Positions 23,223 through 35,170 of a DNA stretch of 64,000 nucleotides are shown in pieces (within the stretch, counting starts at the first letter, position 1; the number at the start of each line of letters is the position of its first letter). The position numbers and the translations under genes were made by a program. The notes under the pieces were generated by a model. The model saw only the letters and a program-made list of their open reading frames with translations. It had not been told where the DNA came from and did no database searches. The stretch covers positions 186,001 through 250,000 of the forward strand of contig JAEPRB010000010.1 of NCBI GenBank assembly GCA_016758965.1, in the 5' to 3' direction. The stretch comes from Circinella minor. Taxonomy: Eukaryota; Mucoromycota; Mucoromycetes; Mucorales; Lichtheimiaceae.

Positions 23223-24111
23223 ATGGTGGTAAGTAGTAATATGGGATAAAAAAAAATGGATGGATGAATTAGATAAATGGATGGATAGAAAAGTAACAAA
23301 AAGTAATAACAAAATAAAATGGATGGATGATTAGAAAAAAGTTGAACAGGATTAGAGGGGTGGGATCAATTTAAATATATATTACAAAAGAATTAAAACT
23401 AATTAATTAAACTAAAATTCAATTCTGTTTAATATAGCAAGGTTCATTCAAGCGTCAAGTCGAAGTTGGTCGTGTCGTCCTTCTTAACGACAGCCAAAAA
23501 TTAGCTGTTATTGTTGACATTGTCGACCACAAGCGTGTACGTTTTTTTTTACATCTCTTAAATTCTTTTTCAATTGATTCAACCGAAATAAAAGCGGAAC
23601 CAATTCAACATTACACACACACACACACACAGCCAAAAAAAAGACTGACATTTCAAAAACAATTAAAATTATATACATATTTATATAGGCCCTCGTCGAA
23701 GGTCCCACCACTGGTGTCGCTCGTCAAGCTATTGCTTATCAAAACTTAATCTTGACCAACTTGGTCGTTAAGGGTTTACCCCGTAATGCTGGTCAAGCCA
23801 CTCTTAAGAAATTCTTGGAAAAGAGCAACGTTTTGTCTGCTTGGGAAAAGAGTGCTTGGGCTCAAAAGCTTCAACAACGTCAAATCCGTGCTGGTTTGAC
23901 TGATTTCGATCGTTTCAAGTTGAACAAGCTTAAGAATCAAGTAAGGATGATATTAACAATGGGAAGGGGGAGGGGAAGACAAAAAAAAAGAATAGGGATG
24001 TTCTTTAAATATATGATCGAGTTATTAACTTCAAAATGGTTTTCTTATTTTTTTTAGCGTCGTTTCATTGTTGGCTCTACTATTGCTCAAGCCAAGAAGC
24101 AAGCCGCTTAA
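23223..24111 (+). CDS. RPL14: Ribosomal protein eL14 (60S)
   Basis: This is a structural protein of the large ribosomal subunit. Exons 23223-23228, 23438-23536, 23689-23940 and 24058-24111 join to 136 residues, the normal length. It reads MVQGSFKRQVEVGRVVLLND, has VDIVDHKRALVEGP in the KOW-like barrel, then KFLEKSNVLSAWEKSAWAQK and a C-terminal RRFIVGSTIAQAKKQAA, all family-typical. The first coding exon has two codons only. Codon use is the most biased in the window (many C-ending codons), fitting high expression. Intron 2 carries a (CA)n run near 23617-23632. Confidence 0.96.
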
Positions 24112-24433
24112 AATTTTATTGAAGACTTTTTAATAAAATATCCTACTTGACGCATTTGAACCATTTACTTTTGTTTTTTTATAACTTATTTTTAGAACAA
24201 CACAAATTTTTGGATTTTGAATATTTTTTTTTTGGAAAACGGTTGGAGAAAATTGAGAGAGGGGGAAAAACAATCGAAGACTTCTTTTTTTTTAAAAAAA
24301 AATGCAATATATTAAAAAATAATCGAAAGATTGGAAGAAGAATAAAAAAAATGAGGGAAAAGAAGGATAAAAAAAGGGGGGGATGACGATAAAAATATAA
24401 AACTTTACTACAACATAAAAATAATAATAATAA
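24112..24433. other. Intergenic, purine-rich
   Basis: This short spacer between the convergent eL14 and LRR genes is A/G-rich on the plus strand over about 24230-24385. The frame at 24147-24386 is an artefact of that composition. Both genes must end transcription here. Confidence 0.5.
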
Positions 24434-26569
24434 TCAAAAGGTTCCACTACGATCTCTGGGTGAAACATGAAGTAGGTTAGTATTCATACCGCCTTCTATG
24501 GGTATATGCTTTTGTTTTCCACGCTGATTTGCAATAATAGCTCTTCTAAGTCCACTAGTGGAACTACTGCTACTTGCTGTAGTATTATCATTGGATATGT
24601 CAACTGTAGCAGAATCTGTTGTTTGTGAAGAGACCAGCTCCCCCAATGTATGATCATATTCAGTTTCGGTCAATGCAGCTGGTCCACTATTATTTGGATT
24701 CCATGGTCTTTGTCGAAGTGATGAACTACTGAATGAGTTGGATAATGATGATGGTGAGGATGATAAAAGGTTTGCTAATCGTTTGGTAACTGATGCACTT
24801 GATAATGCTCGTGGTCGTCGTCTAGTATTGATAGTGGTTGTAGATGATGATGATGAAGGAGATGCTGAGTTGGATGGTGGTAATGCTGGTAAACTAGGCT
24901 GTCGTCTGAGAGAACCAAGTCGAAGTGATGAACTAGAGTTACTACGTGTAGATAATTTGGATGATGTAGATGCTGATAATGAGGGTGCAGGAGAGCCAGC
25001 TCGACTGGTAACATCACTGTACGCGCGAGAACGCTTTAAAATAAGACGGCTCGATGATGACGGTGATAATGATGATGATGTTGATTTTTCTAATCCATCG
25101 GTATTCACAACATTTCTAACCTTTGAATTTGACCGAGGAGTACTGTGAGGTGGAGGTGCAAACATTGAAAGTAAACGATCATCTTCACTATTCCAATGGG
25201 CCCCACAAAGCTTGTAATCCAATGCGATAGGCTGACGTGTAGAGCGTTCAATAAATCTACCACGGGTAACGTACGAATCGAAAAAGGGGCCATTGCAAAA
25301 AGAGCATGTCTGAACACGGTCAAAGTACTCCTGAATATGATCGGACATGTATCCAGGTACCGGTATCTTCATCCGTACAGTTTCCCGTGCACACAATTCA
25401 AAAAGAGAAGGTGGATCATGTTGGAGCTGATGAGTAAATTCACTGACGAATTCACAATTTTCAGCATTCAACTTCCGGAGTGATGTAAGACCAGCAATCT
25501 CAGCGGGTATTGATGGAAGTGGATTGTTTGAAACATTCAAGGATATCAAATCATGAAGCTTGGCGATCTCCCGAGGAATGTGTGTCAGCTTGTTGTCGTT
25601 GACGGTAATGACAACCAGTTTCGGAAGATCGCCAATGGAAGATGGTAAAGTTTTGATATTATTGTTACCGATATTCAATGCGGTTAACTTGGTCAAATAT
25701 GAAATAGTGTCCGGTACACACTCGAGTTGATTATGAGATGCATTCAATATCCCCAAATTTTTAAGGTATCCAATTGTACGAGGCAAACTGGTCATCTGAT
25801 TGTGAGATCTAACATACAATAATAGTAATAATAAGTATCATCTCATCAGTTTAGGTATAAAAAGGAGTCCGCCGTACGATAGTAAATAGAATTCGGGGAG
25901 AAAGGAGGGTAAAAAGAAATTGATCAAGTGTTCAGTTAATTGGAAGACTTACAAATCCAATTTTGTAAGACAGTCCAGATATCCAATACTTGGACTCAGC
26001 TTAATTAATGATCGTCCAGAGAGATCGATGGCCAAAGATGTATTCTTGAGCCTATTGTGGGCCCGGTTACGACCTGGTGTAACCTCTCCGATAGTTAATT
26101 TGGCCCAACCTGGTTGGTCGTCTTGGTTTCCTAGCTCATTATCAAGCACTTTCTCCAGTGCATCGCCATGGTCACTATAATGAATCACATCGGGATAGTA
26201 TGTTTCGTCAATGTACGCGAGATCCTTGGCTAAATCTCGACGAACAAGCGACAGTCGTTTGCTCTGTCGACAAAATTCACATTCTTCATTGACTTTGGTA
26301 GCCACAACAACACTTGCAGGTACACCAGAATTTCTAAGTTTGCTGTTTCGGTTTTTCCTGTTTTGTTGATTAGCAGCACAGTTATTTATACACACCATTT
26401 CAAGCTTGTACAAGTGAGGATTGGAAAGGACGTAGTCCGTCTGTGCGTTCTCGCCTTCACCATCCATTGGATCGAGATTAGAATTAGTCACTGTTTCCTC
26501 TTCCTCTTCTGAACGATTGACATAGCCAAAAGTTAGAGGAGCATGTTGTTTACTTGTGTTTTGCCCCAT
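24434..26569 (-). CDS. Leucine-rich-repeat protein with predicted N-myristoylation
   Basis: Exons 25953-26569 and 24434-25808 join in frame to 663 residues. The start at 26569 is chosen because the protein then begins MGQNTSKQ, a good N-myristoylation consensus (Gly2, Ser6); the frame upstream codes a hydrophobic T-run-derived stretch typical of a leader. About five LRRs of the SHOC-2 type span residues 180-330 (for example LKNLGILNASHNQLECVPDT, then LTALNIGNNNIKTLPSSIG). After the repeats is a conserved-looking block with CSFCNGPFFDSYVTRGRFIE and LCGAHW, and an earlier CEFCRQSKRL, hinting at metal-binding Cys pairs. The C-terminal 240 residues are Ser-rich and disordered. It is likely a membrane-associated signalling scaffold, but I do not recognise a named orthologue. 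Confidence 0.8.
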
Positions 26570-27798
26570 TGACTTCGTTATGTTAAAAAACAATAATAAG
26601 GAAGAAAAAAAAGCCAATACAAGGACAATAAGAAGTAACAGAACAAAAATATAAAAATAAGATGCCCTCCAGGAGAAACGAAAAATAACAACCAATAGTA
26701 AAATGTAGCTAATTTTGGCTCGTTTCCTTTTGTGGCTAGTGAATCGAATTGTGTGACTTGAGAGCATTTGGGTCATTCAAAAATTCCGCAGGGGAGGAAA
26801 CGAAACAGCAAAAGAAGAGTTCGTTTTCACGGATTAGTTTAACTATATTGTATAAAATGAAACCATAATTTTATGTTGGATGAATGAATATGTTTGTATT
26901 TAATAATTTTTCGAATAGAATAATCATCTTAGTCGTTAACATATTCATAGAAACGATACCAAAAAAAAAAAAAAAAAAAACATGATACAATGAGATCATC
27001 TTGAGAAACGTTTTTTTTTCTATGATATAAACAAATAAATATGGCTATATTTATTGTATTCTCATTTTCTAATTTTTAATATTATCACAGTTGATTTAAA
27101 AAAAAATTATAATAGTAAATTCTGCCTGCGATCAAAATATAATAGCTGTGTATTTTATTGGCAAAAGGTACCACGCGGTTGGTTCACATTTGTTTCAGTG
27201 TTGATATTCGTGAAAGAATCTTCCATTCAATTATACCAAGGGTTTTTTTTTCTATCCCACTCATTTATAACAGAAAAAACAAAAGAAAAAGATGATTCAT
27301 AACAAATATGGATACCGTTTCATATTGTAATACAATTTCTATCCTGTTGGACTAGCGATCATTGGTTCACTTACGTTAAGTAAGTATGATCTACTCGAAT
27401 AAATATCGTCACACTCCAGGTATATCATTTACGTATAAATCGATTATTAATAAAAAGTTGGGTCATGGATTTATATGGAAAGCAATCGATAAAATTAATA
27501 GAAAATAGCCTTTGCCTTCCATATATTACATTTATAATCATATTCAACCAAAATGTAAGTGACGTATACAAACTAATTGGGAAGATTCTACGAGTTCCCG
27601 CTCATAATGAAGCCAAGAAGCGATTTATGAAAGATTATGAAAGGAAAAAAAAGAGTGTGATAAATGATTGAAATGTCAACTCGGATTTTTAATATATTAA
27701 AATAAGTTTAATATTACATTCTACAGTATATAGCCAGAGTATTCTACATGTCGAATGAAAAAAGTATCCATTTCATTCGAGAAATTAATCATTTACTA
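26570..27798. other. Intergenic, LRR gene promoter side
   Basis: No gene is recognised. An A run lies at about 26961-26980. A plus-strand frame at 27465-27671 (ending RFMKDYERKKKS) has coding-like composition but no start context or family match. It may be a transposon remnant. Confidence 0.4.
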
Positions 27799-27987
27799 TA
27801 GTGAAACCCCGTTAATTTCATAGCGGTTAACTTTTCACACCTCACTAATTCCACATCTTTTCAGTCCATGAAGTAGTACCAATATACTAAGAACCATCAA
27901 AGAAAAAAGGTTTCGTTAACTTTTACACCTCCTTTATTTTCATAACAAAAATAGGAGATGTAAGTTTGAGATTAACGGGTTCTATTG
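27799..27987. mobile_element. Pogo/Tigger-like MITE, about 190 bp
   Basis: The left end TAGTGAAACCCCGTTAAT and the reverse complement of the right end, CAATAGAACCCGTTAAT, form imperfect inverted repeats flanked by TA on both sides (27797-27798, 27988-27989). The ends resemble the CAGT.GAACCCCG termini of Tigger/pogo elements. Internal repeats of GTTAACTTTTACACCTC and GTTAACTTTTCACACCTC are present. There is no coding capacity. Confidence 0.65.
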
Positions 27988-28336
27988 TAGTTTTCACATA
28001 TATTGAAGCGTTCAATGTGGGATTGAAGTACTTCGTATAAGTGTATAAAATAAAGAAAAAATAATATACTACGTATGTAATTGTATTTGAATAATAAATT
28101 GTATGAAATAGAATAGAAATATGGGTTGTGGGAGTTCTTATATTCAGGAATATTACGTCTGAATCCACAAATGAGAAATCTTATGATGAATTTAAGAGGC
28201 TTTATGCTCAAAGAAAACTATTGTTCCTCATCAGGTCAATTATTTAATTGTTAAAAGACTAAAAGATTTAAAAGGTAAAGAGAGAACTGAAGAAAAGACT
28301 TTATTTGAAATAATTTAGACGTATTTATACTATTTA

Positions 28337-28491
28337 GCAATGCCGGGAAATGTGGCAGTGTTTTACCAGAAATATGGCATTGCTTTGCCACAAATGTATC
28401 TTTGCTTTGCCAGAAATGTGTCTTTGCTTTGCCAGAAATGTGTCTTTGCTTTACCAGAAATGTGTCTTTGCTTTGTCAGAAATATGTCTTT
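28337..28491. repeat. 22-bp tandem repeat, about 7 copies
   Basis: The unit GCTTTGCCAGAAATGTGTCTTT recurs head to tail at 28382, 28404, 28426, 28448 and 28470, with diverged copies at 28360 and about 28337. The two central copies (28404 and 28426) are identical. The open frames that run through it on both strands are consequences of the repeat, since 22 is not a multiple of 3 and the peptide frame rotates. Confidence 0.9.
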
Positions 28492-30076
28492 GGATAAGCC
28501 AATAAAATCACGTAATGAGGCTGTTTGTGACACTGTAATACGTAATAATAATAATAATAATAATGACACAGTAACGACAATAGTATTGATACAAATGCTT
28601 TTAATTTTGGTACGTTATAATATACCTAAAAAATTGCCTAGTCTGTTATACTATAACAAATTCAAATTTCGCCTTTTTATTATCATCTTAAGTCATACCT
28701 TTTAAATTAATTGCAAAAGCGATCATAAGACCCGGACCCTATATTGAAAGTTGCTATTAAGGTTGACACCTTCTTTTTTTTTTTTTTTCCCTTTTTTTCA
28801 GTATCATGTTAGTGGATAAATGTAATGTATTATGTCAAAAAGAAAAAAAAACAGAACTTTTACTTATTGGTTCTTTTCTCATTAGTTCGGCAACCAAGCC
28901 CCCGTTAATTTTTACTTTCACAAAAAGGGTATCAAGTTAGATTTTACATCTGGTCCTTGTTACTTTTTGCCCTCATGTTGCTGCTATTTTACATTTGGAT
29001 ACACGGTTAGTATTCATGGCTTCGTTTTTTTTAAATATTGACATAATTAGTATCCACCACTCACATGACTATATATTCTGAATAAATAATAATGGATACA
29101 GTATAATAGAATGAATTACAAAACTAACATCTTTTCTTCCAGGATCCTCTCTGAAGAAAAAAAAAGACTGAGAATGCGATATACTACAAGCCTGACAGCT
29201 CTTAGGAGCTACTTGTTTAGAAGATTCGATAATGCGTGATGCCAATGTATTATCTTTCAATCAAATGTTCAGGTCGTATATCATATCAACAACTTTGACC
29301 AAATCAAAAGTAGCGTTTAAAGATGATGAACAAGATGGAAGGTGTCATATTTGGAAACTTCTGTATTCAACTATTTGACGTACAACGTTTTTACGTATGA
29401 TGCATTCTAGTATTATTTATTATAAGAGAACTTTATATGCATGTTGTCCTTCTGTCAAGGACATTCGTTATAACACGTATCGAAAAAGTCGAGAAATTTC
29501 CGTGTTCATATTCCAGTCTTTGAGGAATGGTCCCTAATTATAGATAAATTCCTAATGTAGTTTAACTTTATTTTTACAATTAATTTTTATTACATATTGT
29601 TATTCTCTATGTGCTGAAAAGATTTTCTTTTTCTGAAAAAACGAAGGGTTCGTTCATTGCTAGCAAGAGATGAACCTTATTGTTCTACATGCGCAGTTAA
29701 ATTTTCTATCTTGACCTAAACCGTAACTAACACGAAACGTGAAATCAATCAATTGTTGACGCGCACAAAGCAATTTACCTTCATCCCAATTTTTATCTTT
29801 TATTGATATATATGAATATTTATTTTTTATTTGGTATGGAACTAAAATTGTACTAACATTCCTAAGCTGATAAAGTATATGTATGGTCGATGTTGGTATG
29901 AAAAAAATGTGAATTACAGAAATTGAACAATGAATCAAGAAGATGAAATACAAGATATCTATTATAGCTAATTAAATTTTTTAAGCTGCGCACAGACCCA
30001 TTTTAACAACTTTTGATTAATATATTTTACGTGAAAAACTATTATACACAGTCTTCAACACGCTTACTACGTATCA
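28492..30076. other. Gene-poor AT-rich stretch
   Basis: No gene is recognised. A small (AAT)n run is at about 28544-28562. Degenerate coding-like pieces (near 28886-29010 on the plus strand and 29069-29260 on the minus strand) may be very old transposon remnants, but I cannot assign a family. Confidence 0.4.
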
Positions 30077-30153
30077 GGCGTGAAGCGCCTTTTCGGGATC
30101 AAAGGGGGGAACCCCCCTTTGCGACGCAAACAGCTAAATGACCGCAAAGGGTC
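30077..30153. repeat. Cluster of short GC-rich hairpins
   Basis: Within 77 bp there are four perfect or near-perfect inverted repeats: GGCGTGAAGCGCC (30077-30089), the 20-bp palindrome AAAGGGGGGAACCCCCCTTT (30101-30120), TTGCGACGCAA (30119-30129) and GACCGCAAAGGGTC (30140-30153). The block is far more GC-rich than its flanks. It is neither a tRNA nor a recognisable terminator of a neighbouring gene. Similar double-hairpin elements are known from mitochondrial DNA of some zoosporic fungi; that link is a guess. Confidence 0.7.
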
Positions 30154-30335
30154 TTATTTATCTGAGCGAATCGAGGAGGGTCTTGATAAACGGCATACAT
30201 ATTTTTTTGGATTATCTACTACCAATTGGTTCATGTAAATACCTGAACATAAAAAAGAAGATATTAGACAATGTTTGAAAAACGAATGTATATTATTATG
30301 GCTGTTAAAAAAAGCATACCAGATATATTGAAGCC

Positions 30336-31720
30336 TCAAGTCATAAGACTCTGTTGGATACCAGGATACATTCGTATCATTCGTAACAACATATTATCCT
30401 TCATCGTTTTCGGGGCCTTTAACTCCAGTTCATTTATTGCCTTGTTGCTATCTGTTATTGAATTCAAGCCAACTTCGGTGGTACCATACACATTCATTGA
30501 GAGTGGCGTATAAAATAAAAGATCGGTCCGTGTGCCAAAAGCCCGTCTAGGGGCATCAACTTCCATTTCTTCATCTAATTGGCTCATACCCCCAAATCTT
30601 TCTTGATTGGATCCCGGAGTAACTAGTGGTTGTACATCTATAAGTATTTAGAGGAAATAATGGTGAGTGATTTGGTATAGTATAATACAATCATTCCAAA
30701 AAATATAAACCTGAGCATACCTCTACTAAAATGGTGCGTGAAAAACAATATTAATTCTCCAAAGAATGTAGCTTTACCACTACCTCGTATTGGAAGACGC
30801 ATTTTGATTATCATATCCGATTTTTTTTTTGCAACACTTGGATATTCATTACATACGAATCTGGTGCCGTCTTTGAACAAGTTCTTGCCCACCTTGAATT
30901 CAGGTTCTAACATGGCTACCAACACTCGGTCGTCGTCAAACTGATTATGCCAGTATTCCCTTATATAACGTTCGATATTGAGATGATCAAAGCCCTCCAG
31001 TCGCATAACTTTTCAATCCCAAAGCTCGACATCAGGATATTCATCCAAGGAGTTGGCATCACCATCATTCAGAACAGTTTCTAATTCATCCATCGAATAT
31101 ACACACTTGAAATTACGCATGAGTAATAGTTTCTTCAATGATCTTACCAGCGTTTAGCTTAGGTAAAACTCAGGATTTGATGTGTTTCTTGAAAAAGCCT
31201 AAATAATAATGAGTTAGTATTTTTATCGTTGCAGTTGCAAACTTGATGTGAACTTGCAATGACGTACCAATTGTTCGCTCTGCCGATCGCGTAGAACAAC
31301 CACGTAATGGGCCAAGTTTCTGGATAATAGCATGTACATGCTGAAGATAATGGAAGTTAACAGTGTATAGATTAGTACTGGTCTTATTCTTCATGTGTAT
31401 ATGCCAATTATGTAAGTGTCTATTTGAAGTTTAGTTGCAAGTTAGAAAGTATCGTTTCTTATTTAATTTACTTCTGTTTTATTTGGTAAACTTACTTTTG
31501 GATGGCGGACATCATTTGCATATATTTTCCACTAGAGAGCCAAGGTACATCCAATGACAAGTGACATGAGGGCTTCAACTTGTTCAGAATAAGCACCATA
31601 TGTTTCAGCAAGCTCTTCAAAAACCAAAGTAGGGACTATACATTGGAGAAGCATGATCTAGTCAACAGAACGCACATGACCAGCCAAATCAAAAAATCCT
31701 TCCTTTTACGTATAAGCTAG
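30336..31720 (-). pseudogene. Decayed DNA-transposase-like gene (KDZ/CACTA-type guess)
   Basis: Colinear minus-strand pieces suggest one decayed gene. In 5' to 3' order they are LLQCIVPTLVFEELAETYGA (about 31655-31600) with TAG stops around it, TVNFHYLQHVHAIIQKLGPL followed by CSTRSAERTIG (about 31350-31250), DEYPDVELWD (about 31020), IERYIREYWHNQF with DDDRVLVAML (31006-30900) and a Cys-poor tail to 30336. The pattern 'HYLQHV...LGPLR..S.RS.ERTIG' recalls the domain after the catalytic core in plant- and fungus-type CACTA or KDZ transposases. Stops and frame breaks rule out an intact product. The family assignment is tentative. Confidence 0.45.
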
Positions 31721-32216
31721 TTTTCACTGTAGTATTTCACGTTTACATTTTAATTTATATTTACTGACAATTATTTAATTATCGCATAGGGATCAATCCA
31801 TTGACGGTCACAGTTAGGCCGCCGGCGCAAGATGGGTTAAAAATGGATTATAAGAATAGTATATAGTATTATGTGATGGACTAATATATTAATATTATTA
31901 TGCTTATAGCTCGACTGTTTCGCACCCGGATCCGGTCGTCTTTTTCGTTCCTTTCTCTTTGCGTGCTACTGCTTCCCTCCTCCTACTCCTCCTCTTCTTC
32001 CTCACGACCACCATCACCACAACCTGATTTGTATCAATATAACCGCCGCCACTCCATCATTCCTACCACTCATCCCCCACCATCACCATCACCATCCAAT
32101 CGTTAATGTTTTTTTTAATAAAATTGATCTATAAATATACAATATACAATAGCTTTTATTGGCCTAGCAAGGTTACACGGATATCTTAAATAAGAAATCT
32201 CTGTTTTAAATTTGAA
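31721..32216. other. Intergenic, no gene seen
   Basis: The Ser/Pro-rich plus-strand frame at 31900-32106 lies in a CT-rich tract and has no family match; I treat it as non-coding. The rest is AT-rich. Confidence 0.4.
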
Positions 32217-32573
32217 TCATAAACTTCGATATCTGCGATAAATCTGCAAGTTGCCCATGGTGCTGACTGTAGCTTTGTACCAATCAGGCTCACCCTGAAT
32301 CTGAAAATAGTGAAGGAAAAGGTTATAAGCAACAACACGAAGAAAATATAATAATAATTATAATAATATCGAGTGGCGTTGAGAGAACGAAAGAAAAAAG
32401 TATAGAAAAAATACTAACAAATTCTTCGTTTAAACTGTCAGCAACCAACTTGTACTTCTTTGTCCAATGCCGCTTAATATTAAAACTTTTTGGGAAAATA
32501 AGCTTGGCTACTTGGGTTTCTACAAAGTTTTCGAGTGTCGGGTTCTCTGTGGAGCCAAAATATTGCAAAAGCA
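32217..32573 (-). CDS. Unidentified small gene fragment, two exons
   Basis: Two minus-strand segments join in frame: 32419-32573 (with LENFVETQVAKLIFPKSFNI and WTKKYKLVADSLNEEF) and 32217-32300 (IQGEPDWYKATVSTMGNLQI, YRRYRSL, stop). The donor is gttagt and the acceptor ttttcag. A good acceptor (tattatag) precedes 32573, implying an upstream exon that I could not find, so the start is missing. The composition looks coding, but I do not recognise the family; given the surroundings it may be a transposon part. Confidence 0.3.
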
Positions 32574-32757
32574 CTATAATATCCAGAAAATTTGTTAGGA
32601 CTTAGTTAATTAACAGCTGGTTTTCAGGTGAAAAATTCCTAACATTTTTCTTTTCATTGTTAATGGATGACATGTCGATTGCCAGCTTGGGTGTCATGTT
32701 GGTTGACATGGGGAAGAGTAACGTTTGCTTTCCAAGTAAAAAACAACCTTTTTATCG

Positions 32758-33226
32758 GGGAATTGCTACGGACTCCCCATATTTTTTGGCTTACGGACTC
32801 CCCACAAATAGAAAGCTATCAAATAAGTTCTTAAACCATATACATTACAGGAACAGCGTTATCAACACCAATAACGCTTATTTGACCGCTCATATGTAAC
32901 ACATCTAAAAGTAGTATACTACATTATTCGTTATTTGTCTCGTCTTCATAAGTGCTACAACTCTCACTTGGGTACATAATGATTTAGTGAGAAAAGATAA
33001 GAAATATTGACTGTTATCATATAAAGCTGAGCTGCTAATATAAGTTTCATAAACATTTTTAAGTTATATAACGATAATAACTGTATAGATAGTGTATAAA
33101 TGGTTAGATACAATGTAATTATATCACAATGTTGTGTGCCTTTGAAAAAATATAAAAGTCTGGGGTGTCCATAAGAGTTGAAATTACCTAACATAGTATG
33201 TTTTTGGGGTGTCCGTAGCAATTCCC
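32758..33226. mobile_element. TIR element of about 470 bp, class unknown
   Basis: GGGAATTGCTACGGACTCCC at the left (32758) is matched in inverted orientation at the right end (33226; reverse complement GGGAATTGCTACGGACACCC). Subterminal copies of the same motif occur: TTACGGACTCCCCA at about 32793 and TATGGACACCCCAG (inverted) at about 33161-33176. The interior has no long frame. I saw no clear target-site duplication, so limits may be slightly off. Confidence 0.6.
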
Positions 33227-35170
33227 TTTCAACTACTGTTCTGTAGGTATTCGATGCATATTTTTCTACTGTTGTCAAACGATCCGCCATGACATTGGTT
33301 ATAGCAACTTCAGCTTTGTTTCTGTAGTACCCAAATGCTAGAGATCATATTAGTACCAGTTTTGACATAAGTATGGGAGCAAATAGTTTCGACATTGGCT
33401 TTAGAATATTACCTTATAAAATTCGCTTTTATTATTTTGTAAAACTGCCCAACGACGCGCTGGCGAATCATTTTCAAATGAGCATACTGTTTCTAATGTT
33501 TCCGCTAAACACTTTTTGCCATGATTTCATCCGTGAATTTGAAATGTTTATAACAGTCAACAGGATCAAATATATCATGATTATTTTTAATATAGGTGAT
33601 GTATTAGTACATTTTCAGTGATGTAAAGGGACAAATGAAAGTAGAAAGACCAAGAGTTTAGAAACGAACAAGATTTAGATAAAACAAGGTTTTTTATTTC
33701 AATAGTAACCACGCGTTTGATATATGGCATGATGATCATGGTCCATGCACAACAAGACTCCGACGCCGTGTTTTAGAACGCTTTGACTATCCTGATCAAT
33801 TTATTAATAACACTTCTTTTCTACTCACATTCATCTCAACGTTAATAAGCACAATTCCTCCCCTTTTATTTAATACCGCGGCTTTTACACCAAGGTGATA
33901 TTCTCTCTCCATTACTTTTTCAGTCTAGCTACGCTTTTGAACCATGTTAGTTATATCATCACAGTTATTAATAACAGGATCTCATTTTTCTCAATTAGAC
34001 TTAGCTCGGTACAAGTTGCTTCCCCTTCTTCGTCTGTCAAATGTTTGAGAGATGCCGATAATCTTCTTGTTTTCCTGTCTCATCCAGCTCAATTATGAGT
34101 ATCACCATTAGATACTACGTATGAAATTATACAGCGAAGCACTAAACAGTCGGTTAAACATTGAAAAAAAAGCAGATAGAGTATCTTTATCTGGAAAACA
34201 GCACACCATCTGGAACAACACTATCAGAACCTTTAATATCCCACCAAAATAGATTATCAAAGTTCTCACGCAATACGTTATATAGCCTATCCCTTGTCTT
34301 CACATACTCATCAATTAGATACGTTAAGAAAAATGGGATGAAAATCCTAGTTTTTTTTTTCGGTTACGTATCTCCTGTTCTGTGGATTTATGGTGATAAC
34401 TAACAAAATACCTCAAATCTACAGAATCAAAATCTACTGATGAAAACCGACACAAATTGAAAACTATAGTGGATTACAAAAATCTACAGAACTGATGACA
34501 ACAGGAAAATACAGCATATTATATAGGATCACATACAGTAGCAGATAATAACGTCGACTTACTGAAATTCAAAAGCTCCCAAACAACACCATAGTATTTA
34601 AAGCTTTGTATTTATACAAGCAGTTATTTTATCATATAAAAAAACCAATATTTTTGTTTGTTTTTTTATTCATACATAAATAAGAATATAATCTATAATA
34701 TTGTATACGTATTGTATATTGGTATTGTATTTAGTATATATAAGTATAATTGTATGTTTTAACAGAACATTTATAAATTTCTCTATTCTTTTTTAATTTT
34801 TCATTATAAGATTGTATTTTCTTGGATGTATTGTTTAACATAATTTCTTGATACGTTTTTCGTTTACCTTTTTGATATTTTTTGTCATCAATTTCATCTC
34901 CAACTTTACCATCATGATTTTTATATTTATTACAGTTTCTAATGTAAAAACAGAATCATTATGTTATATTTATGTAAATCGAAGAAAATGAAATGGAGTT
35001 GTGTAACCATAATATAATTTGTATTATAAAACCCGCCAAGTTAAAAAACCACCTGTGCGTAAACTCTGTCAAAGATTAGTGAAAATCCTGTATATAAAAA
35101 AAACAAGAAATACTTGGCTACACAATTATATCCTTTTTTTTCGTGCTTGACATTGGATGACAATACGAAA
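33227..35170. other. Gene-poor stretch upstream of MCD4
   Basis: No gene is recognised. Short frames at 33373-33621, 33895-34098 and 34161-34403 show no family I know. AT content rises towards 34650-34760. The last few hundred bases should hold the MCD4 promoter. Confidence 0.45.

Noticed and set aside
24147..24386. Lys/Arg-rich frame after eL14
   Set aside because: It results from a purine-rich 3' spacer and shows no protein similarity.
28340..28569. Frames through the 22-bp repeat on both strands
   Set aside because: Repeat unit length is not a multiple of three and no start or splice context exists; it is a DNA repeat.
30077..30153. Hairpin cluster as a tRNA or a CRISPR-like array
   Set aside because: No cloverleaf with a TTC loop is found, repeats differ in sequence, and CRISPR arrays are not expected in a fungal nucleus.
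31900..32106. Ser/Pro-rich frame with an apparent signal peptide
   Set aside because: It is a CT-rich low-complexity stretch inside a decayed transposon zone, with no upstream or downstream exons found.
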